The translations under genes and the position numbers were made by a program. Positions 41,548-49,118 of a stretch of 64,000 nucleotides of DNA are shown piece after piece. Origin of the DNA: Chloroflexota bacterium. Its GTDB lineage: Bacteria > Chloroflexota > Dehalococcoidia > Lucifugimonadales > Lucifugimonadaceae. Where the stretch lies: positions 149,799 to 213,798 of the forward strand of contig PCAM01000005.1 in the NCBI GenBank assembly GCA_002730555.1, written 5' to 3'. Numbering within the stretch: position 1 is the first letter of the stretch; every line of letters starts with the position of its first letter. The notes under the pieces were generated by a model. The model made no database searches and had not been told where the DNA came from. It saw only the letters and a list, made by a program, of their open reading frames with translations.

Positions 41548-42540
41548 ATGGTCAATCTCCACGGCGACGACCCGCATCCCGCATTCGTAGGATTGCCGAC
41601 ATATCTACACCTGCCGTTCGCTAAAGATGCTAAAGAGCTCAAGTCGTCCAAAGCCGATATCGCCATCCTCGGCGCGCCCGTCGATATGGGCGTCGTGTAC
41701 CGCCCAGGCACCCGCTTCGGTCCCCGCGCCATTCGTGAGGCGTCCTACTTCACGGCGTCCCGGACGCTGTACCACCTCGGACTGGATATCGATCCTCTTG
41801 AGTTCCTGAAAGTGATCGACTTCGGTGACGCCAACTGCCCGCCGTCCGATCTCCAATTGAGCCACGATGCCGTCAAAGCGAAAGTAGCCGAGGCGCTGGA
41901 CGCAGAAACATTGCCGATCGTCCTGGGCGGCGACCACTCGATCACCCTGCCCTCAGCAACGGCGGTTGCCGACAAATACGGCCACGGCAACGTCGGGATC
42001 CTCCACTTCGACGCCCACGCAGATACCGGTGAGTCCGGCTACGGCGGCGTCCTGATCGCCCACGGCAACCCGATGCGGCGTCTGATCGAATCGGGCGCGG
42101 TGCCCGGCAAGAACTTCGTCCAAGTCGGGCTTCGCGGCTACTGGCCGCCACAGGACACGTTCGACTGGATGCAGGAACAAGGGATGCGCTGGCACCTGAT
42201 GTCGGAGATAGAAACGCGCGGCTTTGACGAGGTCATCGCCGAGGCCATCTCACAGGCGTTGGACGGCGCGAAACACCTGTACCTGTCTGTTGATATCGAC
42301 GTCGCAGACCCGGGTTTCGCCCCCGGCACCGGCACGCCCGAGCCCGGCGGCCTCTCCGGGCGCGAGCTGCTGCGTGCTGTACGTCGCATCGTTGGTTCAG
42401 ACGTTCACCTGGTTGCGATGGACGTCGTCGAGGTGTCGCCTCCTTATGATTCCGCCGAAATCACGGCGCAACTGGCGCATCGCGTCGTGTTAGAGGCGAT
42501 CAGCGCACTGGCTACGAAAAGGCGTGACGCCGGCGGATAG
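41548..42540 (+). CDS. Agmatinase/ureohydrolase family protein
   Basis: Binuclear-manganese ureohydrolase, 330 residues from ATG at 41548 (GGGGGT upstream). Motifs in order: GGDHSITLPSA (metal His), HFDAHADTGES (DAHAD metal ligands) and LSVDIDVADPGFAPGTGTPE followed by PGGLSGRELL. This is the agmatinase/guanidinobutyrase pattern rather than arginase; agmatine, guanidino-acids and formiminoglutamate are the likely substrates. Length is slightly long, with a short N-terminal extension (HPAFVGLPTYLHLPFAKDAK). No urease or putrescine genes adjoin it. Placed next to a flavoprotein and the toxin relic; single transcript as far as can be seen. Confidence 0.9.
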   Translation: MVNLHGDDPHPAFVGLPTYLHLPFAKDAKELKSSKADIAILGAPVDMGVVYRPGTRFGPRAIREASYFTASRTLYHLGLDIDPLEFLKVIDFGDANCPPSDLQLSHDAVKAKVAEALDAETLPIVLGGDHSITLPSATAVADKYGHGNVGILHFDAHADTGESGYGGVLIAHGNPMRRLIESGAVPGKNFVQVGLRGYWPPQDTFDWMQEQGMRWHLMSEIETRGFDEVIAEAISQALDGAKHLYLSVDIDVADPGFAPGTGTPEPGGLSGRELLRAVRRIVGSDVHLVAMDVVEVSPPYDSAEITAQLAHRVVLEAISALATKRRDAGG

Positions 42541-42567
42541 GCCCGCCCCCCGGTTCATCGTACTAAT

Positions 42568-42697
42568 TCATCCTGAACTTGATTCAGGATCTGTTCGTAT
42601 TCGGCAGCGCGGGCATCGGGACTTACGGGCGGCGTGGTACTGAGTACACAATCGATATCGTCACACTGACCGATCCTGAATCAAGTTCAGGATGACA
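42568..42697. repeat. Nested-palindrome intergenic element, family A copy 6 (best preserved)
   Basis: Left end at 42569-42591 and right end at 42672-42694 are exact inverted copies over 23 bases. Each is internally palindromic around TCCTGAACTTGATTCAGGA. Flanks are T and ACA, giving a TCATCC and GGATGACA frame, with 80 bases of unrelated interior. Total length 130 bp. The structure resembles a MITE or BIME. Confidence 0.8.
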
Positions 42698-42798
42698 ATT
42701 GCGGAATGCCGCCCCGTTCTGCGCTATCACCTATAACCGCGGGTAAACTTTCTCCAACCCGAGCCCTTCACACCTTCCTACCAATCCCGGAGAACTGA

Positions 42799-44292
42799 AT
42801 GTCGCCTCTGAAAGACAGGTACGACGTCGTCGTAGTCGGCGCCGGCAACGCCGCCCTGAGCGCGGGCATCGCCGCCCATCTTGACGGGGCGAGCGTCCTG
42901 GTTCTTGAGAAGGCGCCCGAGGCGGCGCGCGGCGGCAACTCGTACGTCACCGGCGGCGCAGTCCGCTTTCCGTACGAAAACCTCGATGACCTGATTCCCC
43001 TTCTCGGTGAAATCTCGGACGCTGAACGGGCGCAGATCGACGTCGGCTCATACCCGCGCAGCGCGTTTTACGACGACCTGATGCGGGTGACAGGCGGGAA
43101 GTCCGACCCGGAGCTGGCGGACGTTCTCGTCAACAACGCCCACGCCACCGCCGTGTGGCTCCGTGAGCAGGGCGTCCGCTGGGGCCTCATGTACAGTCGC
43201 CAGTCGTTCAAGGTAGACGGCGTTTACAAGTTCTGGGGCGGGCTTGCGTGTGAGACCATCGGCGCAGGCAAAGGGCTTGTCGATTCTCTCTTTGACCGCA
43301 CCGTGGAGCTCGGGATCGACATCGCCTACGGGACGATGGGCGATCACCTCCTGATCGATCGGATGGGCGCGATACGCGGCATCGCCATCCGTGGATCGGA
43401 CGGCCTCTCAGAGATCGTTACATCATCGGTCGTCCTGGCCTGCGGTGGTTTCGAGGCCAACGCCGAGATGCGCACCCGCTACCTCGGTCCCGGCTGGGAC
43501 ATGGCCAAGGTGCGCGGCACCCGGTACAACACCGGGGACGGCATCCGCATGGCGCTGGAGATCGGCGCACGCTCGCATGGCCACTACAGCGGCTGTCACG
43601 CCGTGGCGTGGGACGCAGGTGCGCCGGACGAGGGCGGTGACAGAAACATCGCAGACCTGTTTCAGAAGCACTCGTACCCGCTCGGGTTGATCGTGAACAC
43701 AGAGGGTAACCGATTCGTAGACGAGGGCGCCGACTTCCGCAACTACACCTACGCCAAGTACGGCAAGGAGATACTGAATCAGCCGAACCGGCTGGCGATC
43801 CAGGTGTTTGATTCGCAGGTCACCGACATGCTGCGGGACGAATATCACATCCGAGAGACGACCAAGTTCGAGGCGAACACCATCCGGGAGCTGGCGGTCG
43901 GCCTGGATATCGATGCGGAAACGCTGGAGAAGACGGTTTCCGACTACAACACCGCAGTGCAGGACACGCACTACAACCCGGCGATTCTTGACGGAAAAAC
44001 CACCGTCGGGTTGACGCCGGAAAAAACTAACTGGGCGCTACGTCTGGATCAGCCCCCGTACACCGGGTACGCCGTCACATGCGGTATCACGTTCACGTTT
44101 GGCGGCCTGAAGATCGATACCACCGGCCGGGTCATAGACACGCAGGACAGGCCGATACCCGGTCTGTATGCGGCGGGCGAACTGGTCGGCGGCATCTTCT
44201 ACGAAAACTACCCGGGCGGCTCCGGCATCACTAACGGCTTCGTCTTCGGCAAGATCGCCGGGTCGGGCGCTGCCGAGCACGCCGCGGTATGA
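42799..44292 (+). CDS. FAD-dependent tricarballylate dehydrogenase-like flavoprotein
   Basis: 497 residues from ATG at 42799 with GGAG upstream. It belongs to the fumarate-reductase/succinate-dehydrogenase flavoprotein superfamily, resembling TcuA: FAD motif VVVGAGNAALSAGIAAHLDG, the covalent-flavin-free KAPEAARGGNSYVTGGAVRF segment, the second dinucleotide region GLDIDAETLEKTVSDYNTAV, and a C-terminal GLYAAGELVGGIFYENYPGG. No heme-cytochrome subunit TcuB is adjacent; instead the last four bases overlap the start of a PAP2 membrane protein. TcuA oxidises tricarballylate to cis-aconitate, but other carboxylic acids are possible here. Family assignment good; substrate uncertain. Confidence 0.85.
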   Translation: MSPLKDRYDVVVVGAGNAALSAGIAAHLDGASVLVLEKAPEAARGGNSYVTGGAVRFPYENLDDLIPLLGEISDAERAQIDVGSYPRSAFYDDLMRVTGGKSDPELADVLVNNAHATAVWLREQGVRWGLMYSRQSFKVDGVYKFWGGLACETIGAGKGLVDSLFDRTVELGIDIAYGTMGDHLLIDRMGAIRGIAIRGSDGLSEIVTSSVVLACGGFEANAEMRTRYLGPGWDMAKVRGTRYNTGDGIRMALEIGARSHGHYSGCHAVAWDAGAPDEGGDRNIADLFQKHSYPLGLIVNTEGNRFVDEGADFRNYTYAKYGKEILNQPNRLAIQVFDSQVTDMLRDEYHIRETTKFEANTIRELAVGLDIDAETLEKTVSDYNTAVQDTHYNPAILDGKTTVGLTPEKTNWALRLDQPPYTGYAVTCGITFTFGGLKIDTTGRVIDTQDRPIPGLYAAGELVGGIFYENYPGGSGITNGFVFGKIAGSGAAEHAAV

Positions 44293-44993
44293 GCCCCGGG
44301 TCGGGAGCCAGCGTCGTCCGGGCCGATCTGCTGCGCTGGATGCCCGCGATCGCTGTAACGGCACTGGCTGGGACCCTGTTCACGCTCGTCATCAGGAGCA
44401 ACGATCTCCTGGCTGGCGAGCGCACGCTGACGCGCTGGTTCAGCGAGCTGGACGTTGTCGGTGTGCGGACGGTCGTCGATGTGCTCGACTTTATCTCGGA
44501 AGACGCGGTCGCCCTGGTGGTGTTCGTCCTGATCGTGCCGGTCGTGTGGTGGGCATGGAGCCGATATGCGGCGCTCACCTACTTCGCCATGGGAGGACTG
44601 GCGGCGCTGACCCGCATAACCGATTTGGCATCTCGCCCGAAGCCGAACGCGGAGCTTGAGTGGACCGACGCTGTGTTTGGCTCCGGCGGCTACCCGAGCG
44701 GGCACGTCGTATACGCCGTCGTGGTGTTCGGCATCCTCGCCTATCTGGCGGGCGTCTACATGACGCCGAGCCGTGGCAGAACCGCGCTGCGGATATTCCT
44801 AATGGTGCTCGTCGTCACAATGGGGCCGGCACGGATAATCGAACTCGACCACTGGGCGATGGACGTCGTTGGATCCTACCTGCTGTCCGCACCGTTCCTC
44901 CTGGTAGCCATGTGGCTGCACCCACGCCTCCCAGGCTGGCTATCGCGAGCACCGAGGCTGCGGTCGCTGATAGGAGCCGATAGCGCGTTTTGA
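44289..44993 (+). CDS. PAP2 family phosphatase, integral membrane
   Basis: 234 residues, six hydrophobic helices. Its ATG overlaps the TcuA-like stop codon by 4 bases (ATGA), so the two are co-translated. Phosphatase motifs: RITDLASRPKP (motif 1, KxxxxxxRP-like with Arg-Pro), YPSGHVVYA (motif 2, PSGH) and ARIIELDHWAMDVVGS (motif 3, SRxxxxxHxxxD with Ala in place of Ser before Arg). The key Arg, His and Asp are all present. The family dephosphorylates lipid phosphates such as undecaprenyl-diphosphate at the membrane surface. Its coupling to a flavoprotein is unusual and no functional link is clear. Signal peptide absent; topology not determined. Confidence 0.85.
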   Translation: MSPGSGASVVRADLLRWMPAIAVTALAGTLFTLVIRSNDLLAGERTLTRWFSELDVVGVRTVVDVLDFISEDAVALVVFVLIVPVVWWAWSRYAALTYFAMGGLAALTRITDLASRPKPNAELEWTDAVFGSGGYPSGHVVYAVVVFGILAYLAGVYMTPSRGRTALRIFLMVLVVTMGPARIIELDHWAMDVVGSYLLSAPFLLVAMWLHPRLPGWLSRAPRLRSLIGADSAF

Positions 44994-45102
44994 TCATGGG
45001 ACCCCTTCTCCCAGCGGGAGGTGAGCCGTCGCCCGTCGCGCGCCTGTCGCTGTCCAACACTGGTCCACTAAGCGCCCGCCACTCATCCGCCTGCCAACGA
45101 AC

Positions 45103-45226
45103 TGTCATCCTGGGCATAATGACGAAATCACGCGGAATGCGCGAAAACGCCTTTCCCAACAACTCTTGACTCCAGGGCATGTCAGCACGCCGAAACAAGG
45201 GGATTCTGAATCGAATTCAGGATGGC
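45103..45226. repeat. Nested-palindrome intergenic element, family A copy 7
   Basis: Left end TGTCATCCTGGGCATAATGA, right end (45202-45226) GATTCTGAATCGAATTCAGG then ATGGC. Length 124 bp. The left end is the CCTGGGCATA subtype, as at 4692. Confidence 0.65.
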
Positions 45227-45260
45227 GGTGAGAAAATAGTTCAAGGTGATGAAGGTACGA

Positions 45261-45296
45261 CCCTCCCCCTCCCAGCGGGAGAAGGCGGGGATGAGG
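45261..45296. repeat. CCCTCTCCC hairpin repeat, family B copies at 45001 and 45261
   Basis: CCCTCCCCCTCCCAGCGGGA then GAAGGCGGGGATGAGG. A shorter piece (ACCCCTTCTCCCAGCGGGAG then GTGAG) lies at 45000-45023. Both are stem-loops of the same type as 1712. Confidence 0.55.
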
Positions 45297-45408
45297 CAGA
45301 AGATCCTCAATCATCACGGTCCGGATTCCATTTCTTCTCTCACACGGCGACAAAACCACCTAAACTCTCCCCCCTACGCCGCTCGACGCCCTAGAAAAAG
45401 GATCGCAA

Positions 45409-47028
45409 GTGACTGATCGCAGAAGTTTCTGGGCATGGGGCATGGAATCCCAGGAACCGACGCCCGCAAAGCGTGAGGCCGCTGCAAAGACCATGTCGGA
45501 ACGCTTTGGAGTATCGCTCGATACCGTCCAGCCGCACTCTCCCGATCAACTACAACTGCGCCCGCCCCGCATCACTCCGCCGGTCACCCTGTCGGAAATC
45601 ACGACTACCGATACCTACGAACGCGCTTTTCACACCTACGGGCACAGTTTCCGGGACCGCGTGCGCAAGTTCGCCGCCGACTTCCCGAACCCGCCAGATG
45701 TCGTTGCGTACCCGCGAAATGAAGCCGATGCCGTCGCGCTGCTGGATTGGTGCGGCGGCGCCGGATACACGGCTACGCCGTTTGGCGGCGGCTCATCGGT
45801 GGTCGGCGGTGTCGAAGCGCCGGACGGTTACGACGGGATCGTCACGATAGACATGACGCGCATGGACCGCGTGCTCGAGGTCGACGCCACTTCCAGAGCG
45901 GTTCGGGTGCAGGGTGGCACCCTCGGTCCGTTGCTGGAGGCGCAACTCAAGCCGCACGGTTTCACCATGCGCCATTTCCCGCAGAGCTTTGAGTACTCGA
46001 CCGTCGGCGGCTGGATCGTCACACGTTCCGGCGGCCACTACGCCACCAACGAAACGCGCATCGACGAGTTCGTCGAATCGGTCCGCATGATTACGCCGTC
46101 CGGCCCCTGGGAATCGTTCCGGCTTCCCGGCAGCGGCGCCGGACCAAGCCCGGACCGGCTCGCACTTGGCAGCGAAGGCATCCTGGGTATCGTCACAGAG
46201 GCTTGGATGCGGATACAGGGCCGTCCTCGCTTCCGGGCGTCCACCGGCGTCTCGTTCCCGTCGCTGGAATCGGTCTCTGAGGCCGCCCGCTCCATCGCGC
46301 AAGCCAAGCTCTGGCCCGCCAACCTGCGGGTGCTCGACCCCGGTGAAGGCCAGGCGATGGCCGGGTTGGACGGCAAGACCGCCATTCTGATCATCGGGTT
46401 TGAGTCTGCAGACGTTCCGCAGGATGCATTCATCAAAGAGGCCGTATCGATCGCACGCGACGCCGGCGGACAGGTGGACGACGACGAGATCGTGATCTCG
46501 CCAACTCCGGCCGGGGCAAAGGCGAGCAGCGACGCCGCCGGGCGGCAGGGAGCGGTGGGCGCATGGCGTCAGGCATTCCTCGACCTGCCTTTCGACTGGA
46601 ACGACATTACCGGCCTCGGCGTCATCGCCGACACCTTTGAGACCTCGATCACATGGGATCGATGGCCGGAGTTCGACCGCGTGGTTCGTGGGGCGGTGCA
46701 GGACGCGATGGACCGTGTCTGCGGCGACGGTACGGTGACGGCCCGATTCACGCACATCTACCCGGACGGGCCCGCGCCTTACTACTCCTTCACGGCGCTC
46801 GGGAAGCCGGGCTCGGAACTGTCCCAGTGGGCTGAGATCAAGCAGGCGGCGTCGGAAGCCTTGATCGCAGCCGGTGGAACCATCACCCACCACCACGCCG
46901 TCGGCCGCGACCACCGGCCCTGGTACGACAAGCAGCGACCTGAGAGCTTTGCAACAGCCCTCAGGGCTGCCAAGAAATCGCTCGATCCATCAAGCATTCT
47001 CAACCCGGGAGTTTTGATCGACCCTTAG
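45409..47028 (+). CDS. FAD-binding oxidase, alkyldihydroxyacetonephosphate synthase-like
   Basis: 539 residues from GTG at 45409. Vanillyl-alcohol-oxidase-type fold (PF01565/PF02913). The FAD-binding segment is YPRNEADAVALLDWCGGAGY then TATPFGGGSSVVGG, which supplies the pyrophosphate loop; WIVTRSGGHYATNETRID forms the isoalloxazine contact. The C-terminal GTITHHHAVGRDHRPWYDKQ resembles the HHH and Tyr motif of alkyl-DHAP synthase, and the protein begins RRSFWAWG as in that family. No peroxisomal context exists, and bacteria often use this scaffold for other D-2-hydroxyacid substrates. Followed by a DUF1330 gene after 58 bases on the same strand. Confidence 0.87.
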   Translation: MTDRRSFWAWGMESQEPTPAKREAAAKTMSERFGVSLDTVQPHSPDQLQLRPPRITPPVTLSEITTTDTYERAFHTYGHSFRDRVRKFAADFPNPPDVVAYPRNEADAVALLDWCGGAGYTATPFGGGSSVVGGVEAPDGYDGIVTIDMTRMDRVLEVDATSRAVRVQGGTLGPLLEAQLKPHGFTMRHFPQSFEYSTVGGWIVTRSGGHYATNETRIDEFVESVRMITPSGPWESFRLPGSGAGPSPDRLALGSEGILGIVTEAWMRIQGRPRFRASTGVSFPSLESVSEAARSIAQAKLWPANLRVLDPGEGQAMAGLDGKTAILIIGFESADVPQDAFIKEAVSIARDAGGQVDDDEIVISPTPAGAKASSDAAGRQGAVGAWRQAFLDLPFDWNDITGLGVIADTFETSITWDRWPEFDRVVRGAVQDAMDRVCGDGTVTARFTHIYPDGPAPYYSFTALGKPGSELSQWAEIKQAASEALIAAGGTITHHHAVGRDHRPWYDKQRPESFATALRAAKKSLDPSSILNPGVLIDP

Positions 47029-47086
47029 ACTTCAGGCCTCCGGAACAACGTAACCTCACCCCTGATCCCATAAAGGAGCCCAGAGA

Positions 47087-47374
47087 ATGTCCATCTACTC
47101 CGTCTCAGACATCACCGTGAAAGACGCTGAGGCCTACAAGGAATACATGGCCCTGGCCGCGCCGCTGGTCGAGAAATTCGGCGGCCGGTACCTCGTGCGT
47201 GGCGGCCAGGTGACCCCGGGCGAAGGCGGATGGACGCCCAACCGCGTTGTCATCCTGGAGTTCCCGGATGATGAGTCGATGGTGGCCTTCCGCACCTCGC
47301 CCGAGTACGCACCGGTCGGCGAGATAAGACATAAAGCCGCCGATACAAAATCGTTCAAAGTGGAAGGCATCTAG
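47087..47374 (+). CDS. DUF1330 domain protein
   Basis: 95 residues from ATG at 47087 with AAAGGAG upstream. Ferredoxin-like dimeric alpha/beta-barrel family (PF07045): MSIYSVSDITVKDAEAYKEY then MALAAPLVEKFGGRYLVRGG, with the NRVVILEFPDDESMVAFRTS and GEIRHKAADTKSFKVEG strand/helix units. The family has no well-defined enzyme role. It lies close behind an FAD oxidase and may be co-transcribed. A damaged second copy follows at 47492. Confidence 0.9.
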   Translation: MSIYSVSDITVKDAEAYKEYMALAAPLVEKFGGRYLVRGGQVTPGEGGWTPNRVVILEFPDDESMVAFRTSPEYAPVGEIRHKAADTKSFKVEGI

Positions 47375-47491
47375 CGCCGGAACGCCGCAGGGACGGGTAG
47401 CGGCCCGCCCACGCCCGTCCTTTGAGAATGAGAACCTCGGGAAGTGGGCGCAGCAGAAATTTCGCGTGGACGAACCACAAAGGATCTCGAT

Positions 47492-47609
47492 ATGTCCGTC
47501 TACACAATCGCCGAGATCACGATCAAGGGTGAGGCCGCCTACCCTACAAGGAATACCAGGCCCTGGTGCCCGCGACCATCGCCCAGTACGCCGCCCGCCC
47601 GGGCGGCGA
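47492..47609 (+). pseudogene. Truncated, frameshifted second DUF1330 gene
   Basis: ATG with AAAGGA upstream opens MSVYTIAEITIKGEAAY, then a small indel breaks the frame (GCCGCCTACCCTACAAGG). A shifted frame continues YKEYQALVPATIAQYAARPG. This is clearly related to the complete gene 118 bases upstream (MSIYSVSDITVKDAEAYKEY). The copy ends at GGCGGCGAT, exactly where the family B hairpin starts. So a tandem duplicate was cut by, or joined to, the repeat. Confidence 0.75.
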
Positions 47610-47646
47610 TCACCCTCACCCTCTCCGGTCAAGGGAGAGGGTGCGA
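47610..47646. repeat. CCCTCTCCC hairpin repeat, family B copy 9
   Basis: CACCCTCACCCTCTCCGGTC then AAGGGAGAGGGTGCGAG, abutting the end of the DUF1330 fragment. Confidence 0.65.
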
Positions 47647-47720
47647 GCGACATCACCGTAGGGGCGCGCTTGCTCCGCCCGATTTTGGTTCTGCGCAATA
47701 CCCACGCAGTCACACCCAAC

Positions 47721-47840
47721 TGTCATCCTGAGCCGAAGTGAAAGATCTACCGGTCAGTAAAGCCCGACAACATCTTTCGTGTAGACATCATCTGGCGGTG
47801 AGATTCTTCGTTGCAAGCTCCTCACAGTCACAGTACGTTG
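47721..47840 (+). repeat. 120-bp direct repeat D1 (left of acetyltransferase gene)
   Basis: Begins TGTCATCCTGAGCCGAAGTG and ends CACAGTCACAGTACGTTG. Aligns without gaps with 48534-48653 in the same orientation; shared blocks include GAGCCGAAG, GGCGG(T/C)GAG, GCAAGCTCCT and TACRTTG. Typical of mobile intergenic repeats with TGTCATCC starts. Confidence 0.7.
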
Positions 47841-47968
47841 GCCCGGGTTTTCGATATCAACTCGTGTTGGAACAAGAACACTGTAGGGGCAGGCAACGGC
47901 CCGCCCACGCCCGTACCTCAAGAACAGCCGCTGGAAACGGGTGTCACTGGCAGGTAGGGACACAGACT

Positions 47969-48490
47969 TTGAAAATCTCTTTCAGACCACTCACCATGTC
48001 CGATCTCGACAATGTCGTGCGATGGTCGCTGGATCGAGAAGTCGCCTTCTGGTGGCACGAAAGCGACACACCTGAGGAAGACATTCGATCCAATTGGGAA
48101 TCCCGTGCTCGGGGCGGGGATGAGAAGACACGGATCTTCATTATCAGTCTCGACTCCACTGACATCGGCGTGATCCAGACGTACCGCGTGGTGGACTACC
48201 CGGACCACATGGCGGAACTCCAAACCGACGATTCCGCGGGGGTTGACGTCTTCATCGGGTTGCCCGAATGGCGCAATCGGGGAGTCGGGTCCGCGCTCAT
48301 ACGGCAGTTTCTGAGCGAGATCGTATTCGCTGACCCGTCAATCCAGCGCTGTGTGATCGACCCAGAGCCGGACAATCGTCGTGCCATACGTGCTTACGAA
48401 AATGCGGGATTTCAACACGTCAGGTCGTACCGATCAGAGGTCAATGATGTTGACGTTTATCTGATGGTGAGGGAACGGTCGGCAGGGTGA
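47969..48490 (+). CDS. GNAT family N-acetyltransferase
   Basis: 173 residues from TTG at 47969, with GGTAGGGA upstream; the frame opens earlier over repeats, which are rejected. Acetyl-CoA-dependent transferase: core FRPLTMSDLDNVVRWSLDRE, VFIGLPEWRNRGVGSALIRQ (motif A, the R-x-x-G-x-G/A pyrophosphate loop seen as RNRGVGSAL) and AIRAYENAGFQHVRSYR (motif B). The start and the D-P region (VIDPEPDNRRAIRAYE) resemble AAC(6')-type aminoglycoside acetyltransferases and related small-molecule acetylases, so an aminoglycoside or peptide-type target is possible. The gene is flanked by two 120-bp direct repeats (47721 and 48534). Confidence 0.88.
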   Translation: MKISFRPLTMSDLDNVVRWSLDREVAFWWHESDTPEEDIRSNWESRARGGDEKTRIFIISLDSTDIGVIQTYRVVDYPDHMAELQTDDSAGVDVFIGLPEWRNRGVGSALIRQFLSEIVFADPSIQRCVIDPEPDNRRAIRAYENAGFQHVRSYRSEVNDVDVYLMVRERSAG

Positions 48491-48533
48491 TTGTCGGCAT
48501 ATTGCTCTCCGGGGACACATGGCTACATGTAAT

Positions 48534-48653
48534 TGTCATCCCGAGCCGAAGCGAAGGATCTCTCGGCTAATTGAGCGCGAAAACGTCGATCGTGCAAACG
48601 TCATTCGGCGGCGAGTTTCATTGTCGCAAGCTCCTTAAAATGACAATACATTG
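48534..48653 (+). repeat. 120-bp direct repeat D2 (right of acetyltransferase gene)
   Basis: Begins TGTCATCCCGAGCCGAAGCG and ends ATGACAATACATTG; same length and orientation as D1. The two copies flank the GNAT gene. Confidence 0.7.
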
Positions 48654-48691
48654 TTCAGGCACGCTTAGAGGTTCCTGAAGGATGTACACGT

Positions 48692-48729
48692 AACCCCTCT
48701 CCCGGTGGGAGAGGGTTGGGGCGAGGGAG
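48692..48729. repeat. CCCTCTCCC hairpin repeat, family B copy 10
   Basis: AACCCCTCTCCCGGTGGGAG then AGGGTTGGGGCGAGGGAG, the same layout as the copy at 1712. Confidence 0.7.
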
Positions 48730-48886
48730 GTTCAAGGTCCTCGCCTCATTGGTATGTCTACGGCGAACCTTCTTCCGGTGAAGGTTCGCCGGCTACGTTC
48801 GGAATGGCCGGGCAAGCGCTTTGGGAATGCACCCTCGCGCGCCCTGAGGCTCTCGTCGTGTGACCCGTGCGGCCACGTCCCCCGGA

Positions 48887-49093
48887 TCACTCCCGGTCGA
48901 AATTCACATGTCGCAGATCGCGCGTCGGGAACTCCTTACGTGTCAGATGCCCTTCGATTACCGGGCCTCCAGACCGTTTCTCCGCCTGTCGATGATCGTA
49001 TTTCCGCCCCAAGTACCCGAGTAACAGCGGGAGTCCCCACCGCAGTAACGGAAACAAAATTATGGGGACCAGGATGCGGAGAAATACGCCCAT
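48887..49093 (-). CDS. Small membrane protein
   Basis: 68 residues from ATG at 49093. The N-terminal half is a single hydrophobic region (FLRILVPIILFPLLRWGLPL then LLGYLG), followed by a positively charged, soluble tail (RKYDHRQAEKRSGGPVIEGH then LTRKEFPTRDLRHVNFDRE). Single-pass anchor with a cytoplasmic tail. No family recognised. It starts 25 bases after the stop of the 78-residue gene, so the two may be co-transcribed. The well-organised composition and coupling support a real gene. Confidence 0.6.
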   Translation of the reverse strand: MGVFLRILVPIILFPLLRWGLPLLLGYLGRKYDHRQAEKRSGGPVIEGHLTRKEFPTRDLRHVNFDRE

Positions 49094-49118
49094 AGTTGGT
49101 CCAGTTCAGCCCCTGGAT

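Larger units (their letters stand above)
44994..45408. other. Intergenic spacer with several repeats
   Basis: About 415 bases: family B pieces at 45001-45023 and 45261-45296, a family A element at 45103-45226, and no credible gene. The region after 45297 probably holds the promoter of the FAD oxidase. Confidence 0.55.
47375..47968. other. Spacer with DUF1330 fragment and repeats
   Basis: Contains a family C-type GACGGGTAGCGGCCCGCCCA motif (near 47391), a truncated DUF1330 copy (47492-47609), a family B hairpin (47610-47646), the first 120-bp direct repeat (47721-47840), and another family C motif (near 47883). Confidence 0.55.
48491..48886. other. Intergenic spacer with direct repeat and hairpin
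   Basis: Holds direct repeat D2 (48534-48653), family B hairpin (48692-48729), and about 150 bases with no recognised feature up to the small membrane protein stop. Confidence 0.55.

Noticed and set aside
45793-46914. Long open frame antisense to the AGPS-like oxidase
   Set aside because: Shadow frame without domains; the sense gene has complete FAD and HHH motifs.
1712-48729. CRISPR array
   Set aside because: The hairpin repeats are dispersed singly among genes, with no regular spacers and no cas genes in the window.
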